64,000 nucleotides of DNA, from NCBI GenBank assembly GCA_030639305.1, contig DAOWCY010000001.1, positions 62,001-126,000 of the forward strand, written 5' to 3'. The position numbers and the translations under genes are program-made. This document shows positions 33,015-40,966 of this stretch, in pieces. Every line of letters starts with the position of its first letter. Position 1 is the stretch's first letter. A model generated the notes under the pieces. It was not told the origin of the DNA, did no database searches, and was given only the letters and a program-made list of their open reading frames with translations. Origin of the DNA: JAGLQA01 sp023135565. Lineage in GTDB: Bacteria > Acidobacteriota > Aminicenantia > UBA2199.

Positions 33015-33401
33015 TCACCGTTTTTTTTCTTCCAGTGCCTCGATCACCTTTCTTAGAGCTATTTGGGTTTTGCTGAGCAGCAATTTTGCCATGGCAATGT
33101 TGGCGTCGTTCCGCAGCGCCAGGATGGTATGAAAATGAACGTCTTCTTCATCGAAGCTCTGGCCCATGATGATCCCGTTTTTCGTGTAAAGCATGATGAT
33201 ATCGGTTTCCCCGAAGCCGGCTTCCCGGGTTTGGTTGCGGGTGATTAAAAATAGATCGTGAAACAACGAACCGGCAATTTCGAAATTGATACCGGCAACA
33301 TCCGTGACGCCGCCGAGCATCTTGCCTTCCGGGTTGAATACGGCGGCGCCTAAGTAGCCTTTGATTTCTTGTAATTTTTCAATTTTTTTTAGTATCGACA
33401 T
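33015..33401 (-). CDS. Roadblock/LC7-domain protein
   Basis: The 128-aa protein fits the roadblock/LC7 fold: an N-terminal helix, YLGAAVFNPEGKMLGG, a long central helix and a C-terminal strand and helix (LKKIEKLQEIKG to ALEEKKR). Bacterial roadblock proteins usually partner small GTPases such as MglA; none is seen in this window. It precedes the AlgX-like gene in one transcript. Confidence 0.75.
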   Translation of the reverse strand: MSILKKIEKLQEIKGYLGAAVFNPEGKMLGGVTDVAGINFEIAGSLFHDLFLITRNQTREAGFGETDIIMLYTKNGIIMGQSFDEEDVHFHTILALRNDANIAMAKLLLSKTQIALRKVIEALEEKKR

Positions 33402-33412
33402 TTTTCACTTCT

Positions 33413-33570
33413 TTGCCTTCGGCGACCCTGCCGGGGGCCAAACTTTTGTTTAGCTCAACGTCCGGGCAAACTCTATAACGTCTTAAGGGGGCACAAACGT
33501 CCGCTAATTAAAAGTTTTTGCGGGGTCAAGGGGCAGTTTTTTCAAAATGCGCCCCTTGCCGCCGGAGGCA
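33413..33570. repeat. Full-length family A element
   Basis: It runs from TTGCCTTCGGCGACC to GCCGCCGGAGGCA over 158 bp; the right stem is of the CAAGGGGCA/TGCGCCCCTTG type and the left hairpin is shortened. It separates the roadblock gene from the HdrD-like gene. Confidence 0.85.
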
Positions 33571-33578
33571 TGATTGTT

Positions 33579-35576
33579 TTACAAACAATCCGCAACTATT
33601 TCAGCAATATCTTTAACTTTACATACCTCGTCTTTTTCTTTGTCTTTGATGCCGTCTTCCAGCATGGTCATACAGAAAGGACAGGAAGTGCAAACCGTTT
33701 CCGCGCCGGTTTCCAGTACATTATCGGTCCTGATGTGATTGATACGGTCGCCTAAATGTTCTTCCGTCCACATCAAACCGCCGCCGGCTCCACAGCAGAA
33801 ACTGTGATAACGGCTGTTTTTCATCTCTTTTGTTTGGACCCCGGCGCTTTTCAAGACAGACCGCGGCGCATCGAAGAGTTTGTTATGCCGCCCTAAATAG
33901 CAGGGATCATGATAGGTCACAGAAGTTTTTAACTCCTTGCTCACTTTGATTTTTCCCTGCTCGATCAATTGGGCGATCAATTCGCTGTGATGCACCACTT
34001 CGATGTTAAAATCTTCTATACCCAGCATTTTGGCGTATTCCGGGTACTCGTTCTTCAAAGTATGATAACCGTGCGGACAGGCGGTGACGATTTTTTTGAC
34101 TTTATAATTTTTCAGGGTTTCGATATTTTGCTGGGCCAGGGTCTGGAACAGGAACTCGTTGCCCAACCGCCGCGCTTGGTCGCCGCAGCAGCCCTCTTCT
34201 AAACCTAAAATACCGAAATTCACACCCGCTGCTTTCAATATTTTGACAAAAGCAGTGGAAACCTTCTTGCTGCGCTCATCGAAAGAACCGGCGCAGCCCA
34301 CCCAGTACAGTATATCCACATCGGCATCTTTGCTCAGGACTTTGATGTCTAATCCTTCGGCCCAGTCTGCCCGGGTAGAAGAACCGAAATTCCAGGGGTT
34401 GCTGTTGGTTTCCATACTTTTATAAAATTGATTCAGTTCCGGCGGAAAATTACTTTCCATTAAGGTCAGGCTCTGGCGTAGACCGATAATTTTACGCAGG
34501 TGCTCGTTCATCACCGGGCAAACGTGCATACAGGCCCCGCAGCTCGTGCAGGTCCAGATTTCGTCGGCTGTATATATCTTTTTCATGAGCGGTTCTAAGT
34601 CCTTGCCTTCCCCTTTGAGCAGGGCTTCTTTGTTCTCCAGCAGGAAATCTTTTATCTTGAGGATCAGGTTTTTCGGGGAAAGCGGTTTCCCGCTCTGGTT
34701 GGCCGGGCAGTAATCGTCGCACCTGCCGCAGTCCACGCAGGCGAAACCGTCGAAAAGGTCTTTCCAGGTCATGTCGGTCATATGCGTCACACCGAAAGTT
34801 TCATCGCCGGTGGCGTTTTCAAAATCTATTTTGAGCGGTTTGATGATGCCTTTGGATTTATAATCCTGGAAAGCGATATTGATCGGCCCGAAGAGCATGT
34901 GCAGGTATTTTGACCGGGGTACATAGAGAGCGAAAGCGAACACGTTGAGAATGTGCAGCCACCAGGTGATTTTGACTACAGTCAGGTCTATGGTCATCAC
35001 TGAACTCATCCAGTCCGCCACCGCGCTACCGAAAAAGGCCATGTACTTGTGAGCCGGGTTGTGGGCGATCTCGGCCCCTTCGTAGAGCAGGAAGGTAATG
35101 GTGACAGTAATCAGCAGGGCGTAGATATAGGCCGACTCTTTGGAAGGATAGGTATAGGATTTGACCCGCACTACCCAGCGCCTGATAATAAAATAGAGAG
35201 TAGCCAGCAGTACCATGATTGCGAAAATATCCGTCCACAGGGAGTAGATAGAACGGATGGTGCCGTGACCGAACACGTTAAAACCTTTTATATAGCCTTC
35301 GACTACGTGGTTCAGGCTGACGGTGTCGAAGGTCAGCGAACCGTATAGGATAAAGATATGAACAAAGCCGGTAACAACTCGTTCTTTTTTCACCGAGCAA
35401 GTAAGAAAAAAGAAAGAGACGACCGCATCTTTTATTCTTTTTATAGGGTTCTTGAAACGGGTTTCCGGTTGGGCGGTTTTGACCAGTTTGGCTCTCAGGT
35501 AGAGGGGTTGGAGAAAACCGTAAGCTGTTAAAGCCAGTAAAGCGGTAAAAATAATAGTTTCTATCCAGTGCAGCAT
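33579..35576 (-). CDS. Membrane-bound HdrD-like (Fe-S)-binding oxidoreductase
   Basis: The 665-aa protein starts with a NarI-like membrane part (about 1-240, several helices), then two 4Fe-4S motifs (CVDCGRCDDYCP about 277; CTSCGACMHVCP about 340) and two CCG domains (WVGCAG with GCCG; DPCYLGRHN with CCGAGGG), as in HdrD/GlpC-type proteins. These take part in electron transfer from flavoproteins such as electron-transfer flavoprotein to membrane quinone or to disulfides. No partner etfAB is seen here. Confidence 0.88.
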   Translation of the reverse strand: MLHWIETIIFTALLALTAYGFLQPLYLRAKLVKTAQPETRFKNPIKRIKDAVVSFFFLTCSVKKERVVTGFVHIFILYGSLTFDTVSLNHVVEGYIKGFNVFGHGTIRSIYSLWTDIFAIMVLLATLYFIIRRWVVRVKSYTYPSKESAYIYALLITVTITFLLYEGAEIAHNPAHKYMAFFGSAVADWMSSVMTIDLTVVKITWWLHILNVFAFALYVPRSKYLHMLFGPINIAFQDYKSKGIIKPLKIDFENATGDETFGVTHMTDMTWKDLFDGFACVDCGRCDDYCPANQSGKPLSPKNLILKIKDFLLENKEALLKGEGKDLEPLMKKIYTADEIWTCTSCGACMHVCPVMNEHLRKIIGLRQSLTLMESNFPPELNQFYKSMETNSNPWNFGSSTRADWAEGLDIKVLSKDADVDILYWVGCAGSFDERSKKVSTAFVKILKAAGVNFGILGLEEGCCGDQARRLGNEFLFQTLAQQNIETLKNYKVKKIVTACPHGYHTLKNEYPEYAKMLGIEDFNIEVVHHSELIAQLIEQGKIKVSKELKTSVTYHDPCYLGRHNKLFDAPRSVLKSAGVQTKEMKNSRYHSFCCGAGGGLMWTEEHLGDRINHIRTDNVLETGAETVCTSCPFCMTMLEDGIKDKEKDEVCKVKDIAEIVADCL

Positions 35577-35792
35577 GTTGCCTCCTTTATTGTGCCTATT
35601 GCGGGCACGATTGTTCGATATGATTTATGTTGCGTCCCGCTGTGCGGCGGGGTTATTTTTTCGCGTGCGAACCTGCAAACATTATTTAGTTATAAGTTTA
35701 ACATAAAAATCTCGCACATGCAATTTTAAAAAAACAAAAAAATGACAGAAAAAAATTATCCGATACCCCTTCCTTTCATCGGTCAAAACTGG

Positions 35793-36194
35793 CTATATAT
35801 CGGAATCACTTATATTTAATTTCTTATAGACAAATTCCCGGACATTTCCGGCTATCTCTAAACATTCCCGGGCCTCTTCCTCAGTAGGGGTGTAAAAATC
35901 ATCGGGGTATCTTATCTCTACTGCATAAAAAGAGAGGTTTCCTAAATCAATTTGCGTAAAATCATCATCTTCTTCAATGCAGATTTCAAGTAAATATTCC
36001 AGGTTGTGAGATTTTTTAAAATCTTTATTCTTAAAGACCAGGTAAGATTTAAGATATTTCTCAACTGCCTACTGGGAATGAAAACATATGGCGTCTGTTA
36101 CCATATCCTCCAGGGGCAGCTTGATCTCATTTTTCGCTACTTTGAGATCATTGTTGGCTTTTATCAGCCATTTTTGCAGGTACTCGTCGATCAT
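35793..36194 (-). pseudogene. HEPN-domain gene broken by an in-frame amber stop
   Basis: The 134-codon frame reads like an HEPN partner of an MNT gene: MIDEYLQKWLIKANNDLKVAK, AICFHSQ, then TAG at codon 42 (36071-36069), then AVEKYLKSYLVFKNK and KKSHNLEYLLEICIEEDD. In homologues this stretch is usually ...CFHAQQAVEKYLK, so one CAG-to-TAG change accounts for the stop. The frame is otherwise intact. It overlaps the MNT gene by 4 bp (ATGA). Other genes here end in TAG, so a recoded TAG is unlikely; the HEPN function is probably lost. Confidence 0.85.
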
Positions 36195-36520
36195 ATCATA
36201 ACCCCATCGTTTAAGGCACTCCTGACAATATGCCCGACTTTGTCTTTATAATAATCGACCTCGTCCGCGGATTTGATGACAATGTCAACATCATATCTCT
36301 GCTTCGCCAATGCCCTCCTTAGTTTAGTGAATAGCGCGATCTTTTTTTTAATTCCTATCTTTTTCCTTAAGACAATCAAGATATCATAGTCACTGCTCGA
36401 AGAGAAATCACCCCTGGCTCGCGATCCGAAAAGATAAATTTTGAATGCGGCGAAACTATCGTTTTTTAGTATCTTCGATGTGATTTCTTTTATTTTTTTT
36501 ATATCCGCTTGCTTGTCCAT
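36191..36520 (-). CDS. MNT-type nucleotidyltransferase
   Basis: The 109-aa protein is a minimal nucleotidyltransferase (LFGSRARGDFSSSSDYDILIV, matching GSx10DxD) and the first gene of an MNT-HEPN pair. Its partner, directly downstream, carries a nonsense codon. It may still act as an orphan. Confidence 0.88.
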   Translation of the reverse strand: MDKQADIKKIKEITSKILKNDSFAAFKIYLFGSRARGDFSSSSDYDILIVLRKKIGIKKKIALFTKLRRALAKQRYDVDIVIKSADEVDYYKDKVGHIVRSALNDGVMI

Positions 36521-36708
36521 GCCTCTATTGTACCCGATTATAAAATATTTGTAAATGGTTTTTCTATTTGCCTTCGGCAGCCTGAAATAAAAAAATTAGC
36601 CTGTCCATAACCCGGACAAGCCTGAAACAAAAAGAAACAAACCCGGTTTGCCGGGAAATTACAAATTACAAACAATTCGGCCACCCATACCTTTAGGGGC
36701 CGCATACA

Positions 36709-36867
36709 CAGGCTGTGTCATAATTGATTTGCATTTTTCAAAATGGGGGAAATCACCTGTTTTTAAGAGAATTCGCACACAATGTTGACGTTTTTGCCCC
36801 GGAAATGAGCGCCAAATGGGAAATTATTCTCAAAAATTTCCTGGTAATTAAATTGTGACACAGCCTG
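36709..36867. mobile_element. 159-bp MITE with TACA target duplication
   Basis: Both ends read CAGGCTGTGTCA inward, followed by AATTGATTT and AATTTAATT, so terminal inverted repeats of about 20 bp. Perfect TACA copies flank them (36705-36708 and 36868-36871). There is no ORF. The ends resemble those of transposases whose TIRs begin with CAGGCTGTGTCA-like sequence, so it is a non-autonomous element. Confidence 0.8.
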
Positions 36868-36879
36868 TACATGCGCCCT

Positions 36880-36960
36880 AAGGATACGGGGCGAATAAAA
36901 CGATACGTCCGAAAACGGGGCGCACATGTGCGTCCCCTACGGGTATCGTTATTAGCGCTT
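36880..36960. repeat. Nested palindromes beside MITE
   Basis: GGGGCGCACATGTGCGTCCCC lies inside AACGATAC/GTATCGTT arms. With the half-sites split by the MITE (TTAGGGGCCGCAT and ATGCGCCCTAAGG) it forms a REP-like hairpin cluster. The 36521-37054 gap holds no gene I can support. Confidence 0.6.
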
Positions 36961-37054
36961 CCTGTAAATGCGCTATAATAAACTATCTCCAGGATTGCGA
37001 GAAAATGTAAAAATTTCACGACCGGGTAACCTAAAATTGACGGGATTTGGTCGT

Positions 37055-37183
37055 TTACTTTAAAGGCAAGTAACCGATCCGGCTTTCCCATTCGTCCTTG
37101 AGACTCCATTCCGTCAATAAAAGAATATCGTCGACAATTAGCCCAATAGGGGCAAAAACGTCTACTTCAAATACCCCCGGCAT
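37055..37183 (-). CDS. Putative 42-aa protein after DUF433 gene
   Basis: The ATG overlaps the end of the DUF433-type gene upstream. The product MPGVFEVDVFAPIGLIVDDI continues to WESRIGYLPLK. It is not recognised. The coupling suggests it is translated, in the place where the DUF433 family normally has a DUF5615 toxin; it bears no resemblance to that. It may be an incomplete replacement. Confidence 0.3.
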   Translation of the reverse strand: MPGVFEVDVFAPIGLIVDDILLLTEWSLKDEWESRIGYLPLK

Positions 37184-37529
37184 CTTTTGATTTTTCCTGT
37201 TTATCCCGGCGGGCCAATAACCGGGCGCGTATGCCGTCTAAATGGAAAAAATCCCGGTTCTGTAGGCGTACCTGTTTGCCAATTTGGCGACGCTGTTTTA
37301 CATATTCTTCGACCTCTCCCGGTCGCCGCAAATAGTAACTGATAACGGCATATACATCGGCCAGGTGAAGCGACGGATAGCGGTACACTATTTCTTCCGC
37401 GGTTGCTCCCTCATTAAAGGCGGCAATCACCGATTCGAGCGTTACCCGCGTTTTACCCACCCGCACAACGCCATCGCTGCCGGTCTTTAGAGGGGTTTGC
37501 TCATTTACTAACGTCAAGCTCATGGTCAT
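37167..37529 (-). CDS. DUF433-like antitoxin
   Basis: The 120-aa protein has a DUF433-like core (VVRVGKTRVTLESVIAAFNEGATAEEIVYRYPSLHLADVYAVISYYL) and a longer basic C-tail. It is probably an antitoxin of the same class as the gene at 26111, but its usual toxin partner is missing. It would bind DNA and regulate its own promoter. Confidence 0.75.
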   Translation of the reverse strand: MTMSLTLVNEQTPLKTGSDGVVRVGKTRVTLESVIAAFNEGATAEEIVYRYPSLHLADVYAVISYYLRRPGEVEEYVKQRRQIGKQVRLQNRDFFHLDGIRARLLARRDKQEKSKDAGGI

Positions 37530-37589
37530 AACTTTTACTCCACGCTCCTATTATGGCCAAATTCTATTTATTTGTCAACAAGTTCTCGG

Positions 37590-37700
37590 CCCAGATGGTC
37601 ACTTATGCGGCCCGGATGGTCACTTACGCGACCTATTTGGTCACCTACACGGCCCACTTTGGCCTTCTCGCGCCCCACTTTGGCCGTCTCACGACCGGAC
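37590..37700. repeat. 21-bp-period tandem array 2
   Basis: Five units of 21 bp (first GGCCCAGATGGTCACTTATGC at about 37590) repeat with drift towards GGCCCACTTTGGCC; all three + frames and the - strand stay open across it (for example heptads GRVSDHP/GRISDHL). The GGGGACAGGCCGG short repeat follows at about 37752. Array 1 at 24.8 kb has the same period and the same neighbour. Confidence 0.8.
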
Positions 37701-37844
37701 CCGGTCGTCCGGCGGCCATTCCCCGGCGAATTAAGAAGAAAAAGAAAGAAAAAGGGGACAGGCCGGAAGTCTTCCATATTTAGATGATTTTACGCTTAAA
37801 ATTGAGATTCTTTATCAATCACAGCGTTAATGTTTTTTCATGTG

Positions 37845-38219
37845 TTACGTCTTTGTGAGAAGGATTTTTCCCTTCACAAAAGAGAGAAAAGCACTTAGTC
37901 CTTTTCCCGGTTCGTCATCTAAATTGCTCTCCACTACAGTCTCTTCATCACCAATATGAAAGTGTTTCGGGAATGTCGGGACAGCCTTCCATTTTCTATG
38001 TTGGGCGTTGTCATGACGGTATATCGAGCCATCGACATGCCCTCTTTCCCAATGATAGCTGAACCGCCCTTCTAATTTTAACGAAAACCATAAATCTATA
38101 AAACTGCCATCTATCAATATAATTCTTAATTCATTAATATCTTTCATAATAACATCACTAACAATCTCATAAAATTCGATTTCTGCTATTTCTTTTAACC
38201 GGGGTAAATCAACTATCAC
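37845..38219 (-). CDS. DUF6516-like toxin candidate
   Basis: The 124-aa protein (LPRLKEIAEIEFYEIVSDVI, LRIILIDGSFIDLWFSLKLEGRFSYHWERG, YRHDN, FPKHFHIG) fits the DUF6516 pattern with its conserved Trp-Glu-Arg and His residues, a family paired with small antitoxin-like genes. It overlaps the upstream gene by 4 bp. The toxic activity is not demonstrated for the family as far as I know. Confidence 0.7.
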   Translation of the reverse strand: MIVDLPRLKEIAEIEFYEIVSDVIMKDINELRIILIDGSFIDLWFSLKLEGRFSYHWERGHVDGSIYRHDNAQHRKWKAVPTFPKHFHIGDEETVVESNLDDEPGKGLSAFLSFVKGKILLTKT

Positions 38220-38506
38220 TTGAGTTCCGCCAATGCCTTTTCCAATTCCTCTTTCTTATACTCTAAATGATCAAGCTGCTGAAATTCCTTCCAGGAGTCC
38301 TTTTCCTCGATCTCCCCACTCTTATATTTTTCCTCGAAAGCTTCAATCGAAGAAACTCCATATTTTCCCCTAATTTTATAAATCTCGATCTTTAATTCCC
38401 TGATTTTTTTCTCCAAAAAATATCTCAGACTGTCCCGGATAATATTTTCCCTGGAAATATTTAATGTCTTAGCGGCGGTGTCAAAATATCTCATTTCCAG
38501 GTTCAT
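38216..38506 (-). CDS. Coiled-coil antitoxin-like partner
   Basis: The 96-aa protein has a ribbon-helix-helix-like N-terminus (MRYFDTAAKTLNISRENIIRDSLRYFLEKK) and a helical C-terminal half (IRGKYG, then DHLEYKKEELEKAL). It is followed, with 4-bp overlap, by the DUF6516-like gene. The order and small size suggest antitoxin first, toxin second. Confidence 0.65.
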   Translation of the reverse strand: MNLEMRYFDTAAKTLNISRENIIRDSLRYFLEKKIRELKIEIYKIRGKYGVSSIEAFEEKYKSGEIEEKDSWKEFQQLDHLEYKKEELEKALAELK

Positions 38507-38702
38507 TTGTATACCTCCTGCTATACCTGTAAATTATGCCATACTCTATTATAGTTGAATTATTGAATTTTATCAACAAGAAACAAATATTTTTCCCAAG
38601 ATGAGAAATTAGCCTGTCTCTTAAAATTTCCCAAAATTTCATCCTCTTGATTCTACGGATAAACAATGATATAATTATACGGAAAATAAGGAGGAATAAA
38701 AA

Positions 38703-38996
38703 ATGATTTCTTATTCGCGAGAAGAAATTTTTTCCGCCACTCATGCCTCGAAAAAGTTCGGAGAGATTCTAAAAAAATTCAAAGATAGTACCCTGTCACG
38801 GGCTGCCGTATCTAAAAATAATATGATCGAAGCCATCATCCTGCCTGTCGAAGAGTATGAAAGAATTCAGGAATTAGCTGAACGGATCGAGATGAAAGAA
38901 ATAGCCGAAATTATTCGTGAGCGGAAAGACTCTAAGAAGAGGTACTCTTTAGAAAAGGTATCGAGAGAGAGTGGGATCGATTATAAAAAAATATAA
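38703..38996 (+). CDS. Phd/YefM-like antitoxin
   Basis: The 97-aa protein starts MISYSREEIFSATHASKKFGEILKK and has AIILPVEEYERIQELAE, the Phd/YefM fold that binds DNA and a RelE-type toxin. A RelE-like remnant overlaps its 3' end, so the antitoxin is now probably an orphan. Confidence 0.8.
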   Translation: MISYSREEIFSATHASKKFGEILKKFKDSTLSRAAVSKNNMIEAIILPVEEYERIQELAERIEMKEIAEIIRERKDSKKRYSLEKVSRESGIDYKKI

Positions 38997-39054
38997 TGTC
39001 GAATTAATCGAGGAAGCCCGGGAAGCTTTCAAAAGAATAAAAAAAAGTCATTAA
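38971..39054 (+). pseudogene. Truncated RelE/ParE-like toxin
   Basis: From GTG 38971 the frame reads IIKKYNVELIEEAREAFKRIKKSH and stops after 27 residues, where a RelE toxin would go on for another 60. A shifted frame continues briefly (KKCDKM) before another stop. The gene is broken at its start region; no toxin can be made. Confidence 0.6.
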
Positions 39055-39145
39055 AAAATGTGACAAAATGTAGGTAGATACAAATAACTATCGGGCTTTC
39101 CTGTCTCGAAAATCAGTCCCTTATTAGGGTGCCTGCGCCGTGGGC

Positions 39146-39964
39146 TTAGGCCTGGGGCAGAGAGACAGTGTAAAATGTAGCAGTAGTCACCTTGCCGATC
39201 TTCTTGTTTAAAAAAATCTCCCCTACTCTCTTAAACCGGTCCGGGAAATCAGTTACATAAAATTCATCTTCCCCGCCATCCTGCGCGCCGCTCAACCAAC
39301 CGAGACTCTTCAAAATAGAACGCACCTTCACAGCAGTAGTAACCGCGGAATCGACCAATTCGATCCCCGGGCCCATCACCTCGGCTATCACCCCTTTTAA
39401 AACAGGATAATGAGTGCAGCCCAAAACTAAGGTGTCGATTCCCTGCTCTTTTAAAGGCAGCAAATACTCTTCAACTACCAGTTTGGTAACTTTATGATCG
39501 ATCCAACCCTCTTCCACCAGCGGCACAAATAAAGGACAATCCCTGGAAATAACTTTGACGCCGGGTTTCTTTTCAACGATGGTTTTTTCATAAGCGCCCG
39601 ATTTTATGGTGGCGGACGTGCCGATAACGCCTATCTTCGACTTGCTGTGCTTGACCGCCGCTTCGGCCCCGGGTTCGATAACTCCCAAAACCGGTATGTC
39701 GAACTTGTCCTGCAAATATGGCACGGCATAAGAAGAAGACGAATTACAGGCTACGACGATGATCTTTACATTCTTGGTAAGCAAAAATAACGCGTTGCCG
39801 TCGGAAAATTTTATGATGGTTTCAGCAGACTTCGATCCATAAGGCAGGCGGGCGGTGTCACCGAGATATATCACTTTCTCGGCGGGCAATTGTTCTTTTA
39901 ACGCTTTGTATACGGTCAAACCGCCGATACCTGAATCAAATACGCCTATGGCTTTATTTTTCAT
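39146..39964 (-). CDS. murI: Glutamate racemase
   Basis: The 272-aa protein has the family landmarks: AIGVFDSGIGGLTV, GDTARLPYGSKS, first catalytic Cys in VVACNSSSSYA and second in LGCTHYPVL. It supplies D-glutamate for peptidoglycan. Most relatives have ACNTA; ACNSS here is a mild change. It is unrelated in function to the toxin-antitoxin genes around it. Confidence 0.95.
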   Translation of the reverse strand: MKNKAIGVFDSGIGGLTVYKALKEQLPAEKVIYLGDTARLPYGSKSAETIIKFSDGNALFLLTKNVKIIVVACNSSSSYAVPYLQDKFDIPVLGVIEPGAEAAVKHSKSKIGVIGTSATIKSGAYEKTIVEKKPGVKVISRDCPLFVPLVEEGWIDHKVTKLVVEEYLLPLKEQGIDTLVLGCTHYPVLKGVIAEVMGPGIELVDSAVTTAVKVRSILKSLGWLSGAQDGGEDEFYVTDFPDRFKRVGEIFLNKKIGKVTTATFYTVSLPQA

Positions 39965-40020
39965 TTCAAATTCCTTTTTATTAATACAAGGCTCTCTTTT
40001 ATATCATATATTTCTTATTT

Positions 40021-40110
40021 TTTCAAACTCGATTTCCCGGCTTTTGGTGTACTGCCGCGCAGCGGCTTATAGGGTGCACCCGCCGGGTGCTTTCAAACTC
40101 GATTTCCCGG
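40021..40110. repeat. 50-bp repeat fragment between 20-bp direct repeats
   Basis: TTTCAAACTCGATTTCCCGG occurs at 40021-40040 and 40091-40110. Between them lies GCCGCGCAGCGGCTTATAGGG and CACCCGCCGGGTG, palindromic modules of the family A type. It looks like an insertion with a 20-bp duplication of its target. Confidence 0.7.
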
Positions 40111-40121
40111 TCTTTTTTAAT

Positions 40122-40556
40122 TCAAAAAAAATCCTTCTTCTTCAATTCTTCTAAGGCTGAATTCTGACGCAAATCATAAGTTAAAAATTTAGCCGGGCTG
40201 TCTAAATAACTTTTAAAAAAGCCCAATTGAAGAACATCGAGGGATCTAACGAATATTCCCTGACCGAGAATGCGAAAAATTTCCTTTGCATTGTCAGTCA
40301 CAGGAGAGTCGAACATTAACAATTCAAATCTATTTGATAGGTCGGTTTCAAATCTTTTCAATATCTTTTCAAGGTCTGCGTTATCGATATACTTTTCCCG
40401 GAATTTTCTATAAACAACCGAATAATACTCAACTATAGACAATTCAGAAATGTAGACTTTATTAGCCGGGGAATTGAAAATGTTAAAAACGCTTTCACTC
40501 CTATCTTCTCGATGATAAACTTTAACCAGGGCAGATGTATCAAAAAAATAATTCAA
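40122..40556 (-). CDS. PIN-domain toxin (VapC-like)
   Basis: The 144-aa protein begins MNYFFDTSALVKVYHRED and has the acidic residues of a PIN RNase: D6, E in SELSIVEYY, D in RSLDVLQL and D in LTYDLRQN. It overlaps the small upstream gene by 4 bp in antitoxin-toxin order. Confidence 0.87.
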   Translation of the reverse strand: MNYFFDTSALVKVYHREDRSESVFNIFNSPANKVYISELSIVEYYSVVYRKFREKYIDNADLEKILKRFETDLSNRFELLMFDSPVTDNAKEIFRILGQGIFVRSLDVLQLGFFKSYLDSPAKFLTYDLRQNSALEELKKKDFF

Positions 40557-40759
40557 AGACGTTCCTCTCGCATCTCCTCAACTGCTTCGCTCCAACTTCC
40601 GCCGGTTTTAGAGGTTATCTGCCATATCTCTTCTAACGATATTTCTTCTTTCGGCGTTATTTTTTCTCTTTTGAATGATTTGATGATCCTGTAGACCGAT
40701 TTTAATTGGTCACGATTCAAACCCTCTAATTCTTCAGTAATCACAGCCGAAAGATTCAT
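40553..40759 (-). CDS. Small antitoxin of the VapC-like pair
   Basis: The 68-aa protein (MNLSAVITEELEGLNRDQLKSVYRIIKSFKRE, then EEIWQITSKTGGSWSEAVEEMREERL) precedes and overlaps the PIN gene. Its C-terminal GGSWSEAVEEMREER is typical of toxin-binding tails of such antitoxins. The DNA-binding fold is not recognised. Confidence 0.65.
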   Translation of the reverse strand: MNLSAVITEELEGLNRDQLKSVYRIIKSFKREKITPKEEISLEEIWQITSKTGGSWSEAVEEMREERL

Positions 40760-40842
40760 TTTTTCCTCTTCATTAATATACTATAAATTACCCTTTGTTG
40801 TCAACAATTTTGTGAAATCTGTGCCACTGATCAGTGAAGACC

Positions 40843-40954
40843 TTGCCTCCGGCGGGGGTGCGGCGCACCCAACCCATAAGCCGCAGTGGCAGCGTGTGAG
40901 CGCTTTTGATTTTCTCAACAAAAGTTTGGCCCCCGGCAGGGCCGCCGGAGGCAA
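40843..40954. repeat. Family A composite element
   Basis: It starts TTGCCTCCGGCGG, has a GGTGCGGCGCACC palindrome, GTGTGAGCGCTTTTGATT, and ends AAAGTTTGGCCCCCGGCAGGGCCGCCGGAGGCAAG. It lies just downstream of the kinase gene. Confidence 0.8.
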
Positions 40955-40966
40955 GACCCTGCACCC

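Noticed and set aside
36069..36071. TAG as a sense codon in the HEPN gene
   Set aside because: Several neighbouring genes, such as the NuoE-like gene and dnaK-unrelated operon members like tsaE, end normally at TAG, so reassignment is unlikely; a point nonsense change is simpler.
36753..37109. 118-codon - strand frame across the MITE and palindromes
   Set aside because: It runs through a transposable element and hairpins, so it is open by chance. The 42-aa frame at 37055-37183 is better supported in the same region.
37522..37783. Heptad-repeat proteins (GPDGHL- and MVTYA-type) in several frames
   Set aside because: All frames on both strands are open because of the 21-bp period; none has a start with a ribosome site or other evidence of coding.
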